This document shows, in pieces, positions 35,204 through 43,602 of a stretch of DNA of 64,000 nt. A program made the position numbers and the translations under genes. This stretch comes from Desulfitibacter sp. BRH_c19 (GTDB lineage: Bacteria; Bacillota; DSM-16504; Desulfitibacterales; Desulfitibacteraceae): assembly GCA_001515945.1 (NCBI GenBank), contig LOER01000022.1, positions 1 to 64,000 on the forward strand, read 5' to 3'. Positions within the stretch are counted from its first letter, which is position 1, and each line of letters opens with the position of its first letter. The notes under the pieces are model-generated. The model did no database searches. It saw only the letters and a program-made list of their open reading frames with translations, and had not been told where the DNA came from.

Positions 35204-36700
35204 TTGGTAAGAGGTTTAAATGCTGGTTCTTATAGACATAATGGGCTTGGATTAAACATGTTTTCCGAAGATGAATTGTATGACATTCACTTGGCTACAT
35301 TAGATGTACTTTGGAATACTGGTGTTAGGGTAGATAGTGCAAAAGCAAGAGAAATTTTTCATAGTAGTGGATGTCAAGTGGATAAGGAAACTAACATTGT
35401 TAAGATTCCTGCCCACCTTGTAGAGGACGCTATTCATTCAATACCAAGTACATTTAGAGCTTGTGGTAGAAATCCAAAAAATGATTGGTATTGTGAGTCA
35501 AATAGAACAGGCTTTGTTAACTTTGGTGAAGCTGTAAAAATTATTGATCCTTATACAAGAAAAATCAGAAAACCTAACAAGCAAGATGTTTGGGATTCGG
35601 CTAGGGTTTGTGAATCTTTAGATAATATTGTTGTTTTTGAGAGATGCTTGATGCCAGAGGAAGTAGATCCTGATGTAGGGCAAGTATATGTTGCTGAAGC
35701 ATTTCTTAATAATTGTACGAAGCACGGTTATATAGGAATGAACAGACCAGAAAATGTTCGTGCTGCTTTTAAAATGGGAGCTTTGGTAGCTGGTGGAGAA
35801 GATAAGTTTAGACAAAGACCTCTTTTCTCTACAAGTACTGATCCAATCAGCCCGCTTTTACATTCAGAGCATGCAGTAGATTCTCTTCTACAGGCAATTG
35901 AATTAGGTCTTCCTGCAAAGATTAATGCTATGGGTCTTGCGGGAGGAACGGCATGTGTTAATTTGGGTAGCGTATTGGTAACTCATAATGCCGAGATTCT
36001 TAGTATGTTTGTTCTAGGACAACAAGTGAAGCGTGGTTTCCCCATGGTTTATGGGACATCTACCACTATGATTGACTTGAGAACTACCATTGCTGCAGTA
36101 GGAACACCGGAATTAGCACTATTTAGTTCAGCTGTGGCAAAACTTGCTCAATATTATAAAATTCCAAGCTGGGTAGCTGGTGGATAGTGTGATAGTAAAT
36201 TACCTGATGCCCAAGCAGCTCACGAGTTTACTTTAACTGCGCTATTACCAGCGTTGGCAGGTGCCAACATGATATATGGTTTAGGTATGCTTGAGGGTGG
36301 ATTGACTTGGGACTATGCTCAGCTTTTAATGCAAAATGAAATGGCTGAGATGTTGCTTCACACAATAAAGGGAATACCCATAAGTGATGAAAAAATGGCT
36401 GTTGACCTAGTTTCAGAGGTAGGACCCGCTGGCGAATTCCTCAGTCACCAACACACTTATGAAAACTTTAAAGAATTGTCAAGAACCAAATTGATTGATA
36501 GAAACCCTCGCGAAGTTTGGACAGAGAGAGGTTCTAAGGATATAGTTGAAAGATCTTATGAAGCTGCAATAGATATTCTTGAAAACTTTAAACCAGATCC
36601 ACTACCAGAAAATATTCAAAAGGGATTAAAGGATATCTTAGCAGAAGCAGAAGCAGAAACAGCAGAACTCAAGGCGAAAGAAAGTGAAAAGAGAAGATAA
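35204..36700 (+). CDS. mttB: trimethylamine methyltransferase MttB with in-frame UAG (pyrrolysine)
   Basis: Two open stretches in the same phase, ending at TAG 36185-36187 and continuing to TAA 36700, give one protein of about 498 residues. Around the TAG the sequence is PSWVAGG-[TAG]-CDSKLPDAQA, and the codon falls near residue 328, close to the Pyl position in archaeal MttB (about 334 of 495). A complete pyrrolysine system lies at 56-60.6 kb. The enzyme takes a methyl group from trimethylamine (or a relative) for a corrinoid protein. TTG 35204 is preferred because GGAGGTG (35191-35197) lies seven bases upstream; ATG 35189 would overlap it. It is driven by the sigma-54 promoter at 35081 and followed by a bidirectional terminator. 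No mttC corrinoid gene is adjacent. Confidence 0.95.
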
Positions 36701-36704
36701 TAAA

Positions 36705-36734
36705 TTAAAGGGACTGGCTTTTCAGTCCCTTTAA
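36705..36734. terminator. bidirectional terminator
   Basis: TTAAAGGGACTG (36705-36716) and CAGTCCCTTTAA (36723-36734) pair perfectly around GCTTTT between mttB and a convergent gene. Confidence 0.85.
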
Positions 36735-36818
36735 TAATTCAATTACTGTTTAAAAAAGGATTGTTTGAACAGTCCCTTCTTGCTGTACTATTAGCATAGT
36801 ATCGTGGTAGATAGAATA

Positions 36819-37778
36819 CTACTCTTTAATTGCTGCTATATAATTATCAAAGTTTTCATCGTTCATAAAACCAAGTGCTCTGTTAAATCTGTTTAAACCG
36901 TATGGCCAATACTCTTCGTGTGGCTTACCAGTAGCAATTTGTAGCAAGGCCCATACTGACCAAAGAGCATCACATAAGAATTTATTGATAACAACCTGAC
37001 CATATTGTTTCATAGTCAATTCGCTACCGAAATATCCTTCCAAGAATACCTTTTCCAATTCTGGTGTCAAATTGTTCTCAATAATTAAAGCTGCTAGATC
37101 AAAGGAAGGATCGCACATTCCGGAGTACTCCCAGTCTATTAAGTACATTTTGTCTCCATTTAGAATATAGTTCTCTGGTAAAGGATCATTGTGACAGGCT
37201 ACTAGTTTTGGAGGGTTCTTTTCAAAAGCATTTTTGATCAGTTCAAATTTTTCTTGAACCTTATCAAAGCCTTCAAAGAATTCCTTGAAATTCTTTTTTG
37301 CTAGTAGGGCATTGTATTCATCAGTAATCCTGATTGGATCAAAATGGTCCATGAATTCTTTGCCACAACTGTGATATTGCTGAAAAATTTTCGCAGCTTT
37401 TCTTAAAATTTCAGGCTCTTGGAAATCAGGTATATGAAGGGTTTTACCTTCAATGAAATGGCAAATTTGATTTCCGGTAGTTTCATCGTAATAATAAATA
37501 TCGGCGCTAATGCCCATCTCAGACATCAAGGAAGCATTATTCTTTTCAGCTGGACGATTTAGATATTCTGTAGTTCCATCACCTGCAACACGTATGGCGT
37601 AAGGTGTTCCATCAATATATACCTTGTAGTTGCTATTTGTTAAGCCACCTGGTAAGAATTCCACTTGACTTACTCTTGCATCCTTGTCCGCAAAATAAGG
37701 GGTTTTACTCACCATATTTAGAATTCTAGCAATGTGGTCTAGCTTCATGGATGAGTCTATGGTAATTTGTTCCCGCAT
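36819..37778 (-). CDS. choline/ethanolamine kinase family phosphotransferase (LicA-like)
   Basis: A 319-residue small-molecule kinase. QVEFLPGGLTNSNYKVYIDG and YAIRVAGDGT are the N-lobe, CHNDPLPENYIL is the catalytic loop and LIDWEYSGMCDPSFDLA the metal-binding motif; this pattern matches LicA and choline/ethanolamine kinases. It would phosphorylate choline or ethanolamine with ATP in the cytoplasm. The start at 37778 is chosen because GGAGG lies between it and an earlier ATG. It is the only minus-strand gene in this block and is divergent from a second kinase-like gene and a LicB-like transporter, suggesting that phosphorylated choline-type compounds are part of this locus. Confidence 0.8.
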   Translation of the reverse strand: MREQITIDSSMKLDHIARILNMVSKTPYFADKDARVSQVEFLPGGLTNSNYKVYIDGTPYAIRVAGDGTTEYLNRPAEKNNASLMSEMGISADIYYYDETTGNQICHFIEGKTLHIPDFQEPEILRKAAKIFQQYHSCGKEFMDHFDPIRITDEYNALLAKKNFKEFFEGFDKVQEKFELIKNAFEKNPPKLVACHNDPLPENYILNGDKMYLIDWEYSGMCDPSFDLAALIIENNLTPELEKVFLEGYFGSELTMKQYGQVVINKFLCDALWSVWALLQIATGKPHEEYWPYGLNRFNRALGFMNDENFDNYIAAIKE

Positions 37779-38114
37779 GTTGATATCCTCCATTCAAATA
37801 AATAAAGTTAGAATTACAAATGTAATGAAAGAAACACAAAAAAACTGTTATGATAAAGTTCCGAATAACGCACCTTTTAAAACTCAACTGCCCCCCTTTT
37901 TATATAATAAGTTAGGGAAATATGTTTCTTGTAAGATATTAAAAGCAAGTTTCATGCCGAAATTAGAGTTTTTCTAAAAATAATGAAAAAAACATTGCTG
38001 TTATAGAGAGACCATACTCTAATTTGAAGTATATAAATAATTTTGCGAGAACAAAATTAATCAAATTAATTTTAAATTTCAATCTATTCTCACAAACATC
38101 GAGTCAATAGCAAC
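37779..38114. other. intergenic region, no gene recognised
   Basis: The divergent gap between the LicA-like gene and the second kinase-like gene. One plus-strand frame (37732-37977) overlaps the 5' end of the minus-strand gene, lacks a ribosome site and is not protein-like. I see no clear promoter for the minus gene. Regulatory sequences begin at 38115. Confidence 0.5.
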
Positions 38115-38142
38115 TTCAATAAGTCAGATAAGACTTATTGAA
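38115..38142 (+). promoter_or_regulatory. candidate activator binding site (11-bp inverted repeat)
   Basis: TTCAATAAGTC (38115-38125) and GACTTATTGAA (38132-38142) are a perfect inverted repeat with spacer AGATAA and contain the AGTC core. It lies 59-86 bases upstream of the -24 element at 38201. Confidence 0.55.
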
Positions 38143-38198
38143 AGGTAATATCTAATTAATAATTGCATGATTATTAAGGTTTATGGTTTAAAAGACCA

Positions 38199-38215
38199 TT
38201 GGCACATTAATTGCA
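38199..38215 (+). promoter_or_regulatory. sigma-54 promoter
   Basis: TTGGCACATTAATTGCA with GG at 38201-38202 and GC at 38213-38214. Close to consensus; drives the kinase-like and LicB-like genes. Confidence 0.88.
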
Positions 38216-38367
38216 ATACTGTATAATTGACGTACTTTTTTAAATATTTTATAAACTGGTAAATTTGTATCATACACAGGAACAATATACCAAACTAGGG
38301 GGTGAAAGAGGGCTTAAGTAGCAAGATTTGCAATACCATTAAATTCGACCTTGTAAGGAGGACTACT

Positions 38368-39585
38368 ATGGATACCAGCAGGATGTTACATTTGAAAGAA
38401 ATTGGTACTAAGGAAGCAACTGCCTTGTTTGCACAGAGTGTACAGTTAAAGGAATTTGCACAAGGCCTATATGAAACAATGGAAATTACTCTAGTCAGAA
38501 ACCAGATTCTTGATATTGTAAGAAACCAATATGATATCGGTAGTATTGAGGACGCGTATGAGATTTTTGGAGGCTATGTTAATAAAAGCTTTGGTATTTA
38601 TGTAGAAAAAAATGGAAAGAAACAAGAATATTTTATCAGAAAATACAAAAAAGGTATTGCTGAAAATGAAATTAAATTTGAACATGCACTAATAAGCTGT
38701 GCTATTGAGAATGGATTGGACATAGCGGCTGGACTTATTCCTGCCAAGGATGGAAATACTTACGTAAAATTAATTGAGGAAAATGGTTCCAGCAAAACAG
38801 AAAGATTTTTTGCGATTTATGAATATCTTGACGGTGAAGACAAATATACATGGGATAATCCAACCTTAAATGATGAAGAATACGCAAGTGCTGCTGAAGT
38901 ATTAGCACTATTACATGATTCAACCAAAAACTTTGATCCAATGGGACTTGAAAGAGTAGAGCCCAAAATAATGGAATTTATTCCTACACTCCCTGAAACT
39001 TATAAAGAATTTGCTCAAATGGGGATAGATAACAAATTCCATACTTATTATAAGAAAAATTTAAATGAGATTTTAGAAGAAATTGATAGAGTAATGAAAT
39101 TAATACCTGATGCTGTTTTAACAAAACTGCCAATGATACCTATACATTGTGATATACATCCAGGCAATCTTAAGTACAAAGATAATAAGGCTGTTGGTAT
39201 CTTTGATTTTGATTGGGCAAAAATTGACTTGAGATTATTTGATGTTTGTGAGGCATTAATCTATTTTTGCAGCTCATGGGATGAAGAAACTGACGGACGC
39301 CTATTGTTAAGTAAATGTGCTATCTTTTTAAAGTATTATCAGGATAAGCTTTCTGCAATTGATGGTTTGGAGCCGTTAAGTGAGGCTGAATTGCAGTATT
39401 TGCCTGACATGATGTCAATAGTGAATGTTTATTTGATTAACTGGGCTGTAAGTGCTTATTATGAAGACCCAGAAAACCTAAATGTTTTTGAATATAGGGT
39501 ATATCTGAGTCATCATATCAAACTATTAAGATATATTAAACGCCATAAACTTGATATTGCTGAAATGGTTAAGACTATTCAATAA
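38368..39585 (+). CDS. APH/CotS-type small-molecule phosphotransferase
   Basis: About 405 residues. EIFGGYVNKSFGIYVEKNG and YFIRKYKKG form the nucleotide lobe, IHCDIHPGNLKYK is the catalytic loop (Asp, Asn) and VGIFDFDWAKIDLRLFD carries the metal-binding Asp. This is the aminoglycoside-phosphotransferase fold shared by choline, homoserine and methylthioribose kinases. ATG 38368 follows AAGGAGG; the longer frame from 38302 adds 22 residues with no ribosome site. It is first after a sigma-54 promoter and is followed by a LicB-like transporter, so a choline-like or amino-alcohol substrate is likely but unproven. Confidence 0.75.
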   Translation: MDTSRMLHLKEIGTKEATALFAQSVQLKEFAQGLYETMEITLVRNQILDIVRNQYDIGSIEDAYEIFGGYVNKSFGIYVEKNGKKQEYFIRKYKKGIAENEIKFEHALISCAIENGLDIAAGLIPAKDGNTYVKLIEENGSSKTERFFAIYEYLDGEDKYTWDNPTLNDEEYASAAEVLALLHDSTKNFDPMGLERVEPKIMEFIPTLPETYKEFAQMGIDNKFHTYYKKNLNEILEEIDRVMKLIPDAVLTKLPMIPIHCDIHPGNLKYKDNKAVGIFDFDWAKIDLRLFDVCEALIYFCSSWDEETDGRLLLSKCAIFLKYYQDKLSAIDGLEPLSEAELQYLPDMMSIVNVYLINWAVSAYYEDPENLNVFEYRVYLSHHIKLLRYIKRHKLDIAEMVKTIQ

Positions 39586-39612
39586 TTATTTTGAGAATAA
39601 GGGGGAAAAGCT

Positions 39613-40620
39613 TTGAGAACTCAAATTGATGCAAAGAAAATGCTTGAACAGCATGAACTTGGACACGCAAAAAAAGGACTTGTATGGGGTGTTATTTCCG
39701 GTGCTACATGGGGTCTAGATGGTGTAATCTGGGGAATGGCTTATATGTTCTTGCCTTTTGCTATTGAATCAGATGTATTAAAGGTAATTATCGCTGTTTC
39801 AGTAGCCTCCGCTGCAATGCATGATGGTTTTTCTGGTTTCTGGTTGTTCTGGTACAACCTGTTTACGGGTAGATGGAAAGAGTATATCAGAACACTTCGT
39901 ACGAAGCCTGGTATGATAGTATGTCTAGGTGCACTTTTTGGTGGTCCGATAGCCATGACAGGTTATTCGGCAGGGATTATGTTAGCGGGTGCATCGTATG
40001 CTCTTGCGGTAACCGCCATGTATCCTGCTGTAGGTGCAATTTTAGCCGTATTTATTTTAAAGGAAAAGATTGTGCCCCGTGTTTATATTGGAATTGCAAT
40101 GTGTATACTTGGTGCAGTTGTTGTAAACTGGACTCCACCAGCAGGGGATGCATATCCCATGTTCTATCTTGGAATGGGTCTATCATTATTAGCTACTTTT
40201 GGATGGGGTGTTGAAGGTGTTTTAGCCGCCTACGGAATGGATATGGCTGACCCAGATGTAGCTATAGGTATTCGTCAAGCAACTTCCTTTGTAGTATATT
40301 TTGTTTTAATATTACCAGTATTTGCTGGAACAGCATTATTTTTTGAAGCATTTACTACTGGTGCCCTTGGCTATATGGCACTTGCAGGTCTCATGGGTGC
40401 AATTTCATATCTTGCCTGGTATAGAGCGATTAATATGACTGGTGTGGGACGTGCAATGGCATTTAATGTTACCTATGCATTATGGGCAATTGTATTTGGA
40501 TACCTTTTAACTGACATTGAAATAACTACTAACTTGGTAGTTGGAGCTCTTATTATTACAGGTGGGACTATATTAGTCTTAGCTAATCCAAAAGAATTAT
40601 TAAACTTAAGAAAAGTATAA
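39613..40620 (+). CDS. DMT/EamA-type transporter, LicB-like choline permease candidate
   Basis: A 335-residue membrane protein with ten predicted segments in two EamA repeats; GVISGATWGLDGVIWGMAY and, in the second half, LATFGWGVEGVLAAYGMDM. The C-terminal TGGTILVLANPKE resembles LicB, the choline permease encoded with licA in pneumococcus and Haemophilus. TTG 39613 follows AAGGGGGA, 28 bases after the kinase gene, so the two form an operon. It is the best candidate importer for the choline-type substrate of this locus. Confidence 0.8.
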   Translation: MRTQIDAKKMLEQHELGHAKKGLVWGVISGATWGLDGVIWGMAYMFLPFAIESDVLKVIIAVSVASAAMHDGFSGFWLFWYNLFTGRWKEYIRTLRTKPGMIVCLGALFGGPIAMTGYSAGIMLAGASYALAVTAMYPAVGAILAVFILKEKIVPRVYIGIAMCILGAVVVNWTPPAGDAYPMFYLGMGLSLLATFGWGVEGVLAAYGMDMADPDVAIGIRQATSFVVYFVLILPVFAGTALFFEAFTTGALGYMALAGLMGAISYLAWYRAINMTGVGRAMAFNVTYALWAIVFGYLLTDIEITTNLVVGALIITGGTILVLANPKELLNLRKV

Positions 40621-40642
40621 TTATAACTCTTAAACTTGAAAT

Positions 40643-40658
40643 AAGTCATAAATGACTT
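40643..40658. promoter_or_regulatory. AGTCA-type palindrome
   Basis: AAGTCAT-AA-ATGACTT is a perfect palindrome 46 bases before the winged-helix gene at 40705. It has the same AGTCA/TGACT core as the sites upstream of eutB; it may be an operator of the adjacent small regulator-like protein. Confidence 0.45.
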
Positions 40659-40704
40659 AAGGAAAGAGGATTATTTTCAATTTAAACTTAAGGAGTGTGA
40701 GATA

Positions 40705-41013
40705 ATGGCTCAACAGGTACTTCCCTTGAGATTTAGGATATTACATTTGTTGTCGGATAACGAAAGCTACTCAGTTGATGAGGTCATGGAAGCTCTGAAA
40801 ACTGAGTATATGGGTGAAGGTCAGTTTACAAGACCGTTGATGGCTGTTCACCTTCAATCTCTAAAGGCAGTTGGAATTCTTGAACATTCAGAGGTATATT
40901 TTAATGAAAAAGACGAACTTATGACAAAGTTTAAGATTACAGAGTATGGATTTAGTAGATTATCATACCTTCCTAAGGGCTGGAATCCTATAGCAAAGTC
41001 ATTTGGAGCTTAA
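40705..41013 (+). CDS. small winged-helix-like protein
   Basis: A 102-residue protein. LRFRILHLLSDNESYSVDEV and RPLMAVHLQSLKAVGILEHS, followed by a beta-rich FKITEYGFSRLSYL, look like a winged helix-turn-helix similar to PadR or ArsR folds. There is no metal-binding or ligand-binding extension. AAGGAGTGTGAG precedes ATG 40705. It lies between the LicB-like transporter and the third MttB homologue, and a palindrome lies just upstream, so it may regulate this locus. I do not recognise a named family. Confidence 0.6.
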   Translation: MAQQVLPLRFRILHLLSDNESYSVDEVMEALKTEYMGEGQFTRPLMAVHLQSLKAVGILEHSEVYFNEKDELMTKFKITEYGFSRLSYLPKGWNPIAKSFGA

Positions 41014-41037
41014 TAAAGCTAGAATACAGTAGAAAGT

Positions 41038-41070
41038 GAAAAAGATCAGAATTATTTCTGGTCTTTTTCC
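41038..41070 (+). terminator. rho-independent terminator
   Basis: GAAAAAGATCAGAA (from 41038) pairs with TTCTGGTCTTTTTC with one G-T pair; the 3' arm itself supplies the T-run. Ends the 38368-41013 operon. Confidence 0.8.
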
Positions 41071-41100
41071 AAGCTATCAAATATTTATGGAGTCTAGAAT

Positions 41101-41117
41101 TTGGCATAAAACTTGCT
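41101..41117 (+). promoter_or_regulatory. sigma-54 promoter of the third MttB homologue
   Basis: TTGGCATAAAACTTGCT with GG at 41103-41104 and GC at 41115-41116. Transcription would start near 41127, after the ATG at 41121, which supports the downstream start at 41163. Confidence 0.85.
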
Positions 41118-41162
41118 AAAATGAGAGTTATGTCGAAAAAGTTACGAAAGGGAGACTATACT

Positions 41163-42605
41163 ATGCAATTTACAAAACTATTAACTCAGGAAGAAGTCCA
41201 AAAGGTTCATGATGCCTCACTTATAATACTAGAGGAAGTTGGACTTTTAGTTCACAATGAAAAAGCTCGGGATATATATGAAAAACATGGTTGTGATGTG
41301 AATAAAGAAACTGGACTTGTAAAAATTCCAGGTAAAGTGGTAGAGGAGTATAGAAAGGGGTTTGGACCTAAGTATACATTTACAGCTCGTGTGCCGGAAT
41401 TTGATAAAACAATTCCAGATGACAGGCCACTAGTAGTTACTGGAAGTTCGGCACCTAATGTAATTGACCCTCATACCGGAGAAGAAAGACGTGCAACTTC
41501 AACTGATATTGCCAATATTGCTCACCTTATTAATGAATTGCCTGGATTTGATGTATTCTCGATTTCCACTTTGGCAGCAGATGCTCCTAAGGGGCAGTTT
41601 AGCTTATCTCGTTTTTATCCAGCGTTAAAGAACTGCAAAAAACCAGTTAGAAGTAACACTCCCGATATGAAAGATCTTTACCAGGTGCTTGAGTTAGGTT
41701 ACCTAATAGCTGGTAGTAAGGAAGCTTATTTCGAACGTCCATTTATTAACCACCACTACTGTCCGGTTGTTTCTCCACTTACTATGGATGTAGAGTCGAC
41801 CGAAGCAGTAATTTATTTAGCAGAGCTAGGTTTGCCGATTTATGGCACTATAGTACCAAATGCAGGAATGACCTCGCCAATGACAATGATCGGTACACTT
41901 GCACTAGGAAATGCTGAATTCCTTGCCCTAAGTGTATTGCTACAAATGGTTCGACCAGGCAACCCAGTTATCTATGCAACACTTCCTACTGTTGCTGATA
42001 TGCGCACAGGAAATTATACACCAGGAGCTATTGAAACAGGAATGCTGCATATGGCACATAGCCAAATGGCTCAATTCTATGGAGTACCATCTGGTGGTTA
42101 TATAGGTTTGACTAATGCACATTCTAATGATGCCCAGTCAGGTTATGAAACAGGGATGAATACTACTGCTGGTTTACTAGCGGGTGTTGATCTATTCAAC
42201 ATGGGTGGACTATTAGATAGCCTTACAGCTTTTGATTTTGCTAAAGCAGTAATTGACAATGAAATAGCCATGATGCTTAAACGTGTTAAACGTGGAATGG
42301 AGTTTAGTGAGGAAAATTTATGCCTAGATCTTATAAAAGAAGTTGGGCCAGCTGGCATGTATATGGATAAAGAACATACTGTGAAGAATATGCGTGACAT
42401 AGCCTTTTTGACAAAAGTTACGTCTCGAGAGATGAGAAGCCAGTGGCAGGTAGAAGGCAAACCTGACACCCATGTACGTGCAATGAAGCAAGTTGACCAG
42501 ATCTTTAGCGGAGATACCTCTCCAAAGTTTTCTGCAGAAGTTGATGAAAAAATTCGTGCCCATTTTCCAGAAATAGTAGAAGGAAACGTCAGTTGGAAAA
42601 AGTAG
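41163..42605 (+). CDS. MttB-superfamily methyltransferase without pyrrolysine
   Basis: A 480-residue corrinoid methyltransferase of the MttB/MtgB superfamily. The active-site stretch PSGGYIGLTNAHSNDAQ aligns residue for residue with PSWVAGG-Pyl-CDSKLPDAQ of MttB; Pyl is Leu, and the following DSK is NAH, so it differs from both other paralogues and probably has a different quaternary-amine substrate. AAAGGGAG precedes ATG 41163. It has its own sigma-54 promoter and terminator. Position between the choline-kinase/transporter genes and the ethanolamine operon makes choline, carnitine-like or N-methylated ethanolamines candidates; this is inference. Confidence 0.82.
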   Translation: MQFTKLLTQEEVQKVHDASLIILEEVGLLVHNEKARDIYEKHGCDVNKETGLVKIPGKVVEEYRKGFGPKYTFTARVPEFDKTIPDDRPLVVTGSSAPNVIDPHTGEERRATSTDIANIAHLINELPGFDVFSISTLAADAPKGQFSLSRFYPALKNCKKPVRSNTPDMKDLYQVLELGYLIAGSKEAYFERPFINHHYCPVVSPLTMDVESTEAVIYLAELGLPIYGTIVPNAGMTSPMTMIGTLALGNAEFLALSVLLQMVRPGNPVIYATLPTVADMRTGNYTPGAIETGMLHMAHSQMAQFYGVPSGGYIGLTNAHSNDAQSGYETGMNTTAGLLAGVDLFNMGGLLDSLTAFDFAKAVIDNEIAMMLKRVKRGMEFSEENLCLDLIKEVGPAGMYMDKEHTVKNMRDIAFLTKVTSREMRSQWQVEGKPDTHVRAMKQVDQIFSGDTSPKFSAEVDEKIRAHFPEIVEGNVSWKK

Positions 42606-42625
42606 ATTAATCTAAGTGGCAGACT

Positions 42626-42664
42626 ACTCTTGATCCCCTGCTCACAAGAGTAAGGGGATTTTTT
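42626..42664 (+). terminator. terminator with interleaved stems
   Basis: ATCCCC (42633-42638) pairs with GGGGAT (42654-42659) before a T-run. ACTCTTG (42626-42632) can also pair with CAAGAGT (42645-42651), interleaved with the first stem as in an H-type pseudoknot. Confidence 0.7.
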
Positions 42665-42722
42665 AGGTAATCTAGCTTAGCAATGTGGCATACGTTACCA
42701 GTACTGATAGAAGGTGATTTTA

Positions 42723-43349
42723 ATGGTAAAAAGTGGCTTAATTATGTTTGACTATGATGGCGTAATCGTGGATTCCTTTGAAGTGCATGCTAGGAACTTT
42801 ATCGTCGCATGCCAGGAAAATGAATTTAATGAAGTGAACAATTATAAGGATCTCTTGGATTTATATGAAGGGAATATCTATAGCGGCTTGTCTGCTAAAG
42901 GATTGACAAAAAGCACTATAGATCAGATATTAAAGGACTATGCTATTAAGCAAAAAACCAGCTTGCAAGGGGTTAGATTATTCCAAGGAATGAAAGAGTG
43001 CATCGAAATTCTTGCAAAATCCAATGAGATTTATATTATTACATCCAATGTATCCGATGCAGTAGTAGATGTTTTAGAGAGACTTAAGGTTAGGGGGTTC
43101 CAGGATGTAATAGGTGCTGAGAAAGAAAAGAGCAAGGTCAAGAAGATAAAGACTTTGAAGTCTAAATATTCAAATCTAGCTTCATTTTATGTAGGTGACA
43201 CAAAGGGAGATATTTTTGAAGGTAAGGAAGCAGGCGTAAAAACTATTGGTGTATCCTGGGGGTGGCACGGGAAAGCAAGGCTTATGGAAGCTGTTCCCGA
43301 TTATATCGTGGAGTACCCTGAGGAGCTAGTAAACTTACTTTCAAATTAA
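42723..43349 (+). CDS. HAD-superfamily phosphatase (subfamily IA)
   Basis: A 208-residue haloacid dehalogenase-like hydrolase. Motif I is MFDYDGVIVDS (nucleophile and acid Asp), motif II is IITSN, the Lys lies in EKEKSKVKK and motif IV is FYVGDTKGDIFEGKEAG. The helical cap between motifs I and II is of type C1. Such enzymes hydrolyse small phosphomonoesters. ATG 42723 follows AAGGTG; GTG 42714 overlaps the ribosome site. In this locus, next to choline/ethanolamine-kinase-like genes, a phosphocholine or phosphoethanolamine phosphatase is possible but not shown by the sequence. Confidence 0.8.
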   Translation: MVKSGLIMFDYDGVIVDSFEVHARNFIVACQENEFNEVNNYKDLLDLYEGNIYSGLSAKGLTKSTIDQILKDYAIKQKTSLQGVRLFQGMKECIEILAKSNEIYIITSNVSDAVVDVLERLKVRGFQDVIGAEKEKSKVKKIKTLKSKYSNLASFYVGDTKGDIFEGKEAGVKTIGVSWGWHGKARLMEAVPDYIVEYPEELVNLLSN

Positions 43350-43354
43350 AATAT

Positions 43355-43425
43355 GAGTCATTTATACTTAAATGAAGTCAAAAAGCATCAAGTCATTTTT
43401 GACTCGATAGATGCAAATTTGACTC
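43355..43425 (+). promoter_or_regulatory. cluster of AGTCA/TGACT half-sites upstream of eutB
   Basis: AGTCA occurs at 43356, 43376 and 43391, and TGACT at 43400 and 43420, the middle pair forming AGTCA-TTTT-TGACT. They lie 75-145 bases upstream of the -24 element, the usual enhancer distance. Confidence 0.6.
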
Positions 43426-43496
43426 TAAAGCGGTTATTTTCTTGGTATGTAAAGGCTTAAAGCCATAGTAGACAGCACTTATATTAATTAAAAGTG

Positions 43497-43513
43497 GTGG
43501 CACGGTTCTTGCA
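43497..43513 (+). promoter_or_regulatory. sigma-54 promoter of the ethanolamine operon
   Basis: GTGGCACGGTTCTTGCA with GG at 43499-43500 and GC at 43511-43512 is a near-perfect -24/-12 site about 90 bases before eutB. Ethanolamine operons of other Firmicutes are usually controlled by EutVW antitermination, which is not seen here. Confidence 0.9.
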
Positions 43514-43602
43514 ATTATTTTAAATAGTAGAAATAGGGCAAGTTTAAGTTTTGCCACAAGTGGCACACATAATGGTAAAAGTTTCTGAAGGGAGGCATTT
43601 GA

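Noticed and set aside
36185-36187. TAG in the MttB gene as a true stop, giving two genes or a pseudogene
   Set aside because: Phase is kept, the codon is at the Pyl position, and the downstream part is intact with no other stops until 36700.
37732-37977. Plus-strand 81-codon frame near the LicA-like gene
   Set aside because: It overlaps the 5' end of the minus-strand gene, has no ribosome site and looks like a chance frame.
42684-42700. TGGCATACGTTACCA as a sigma-54 promoter for the HAD gene
   Set aside because: The -12 GC is missing at the required ten-base distance.
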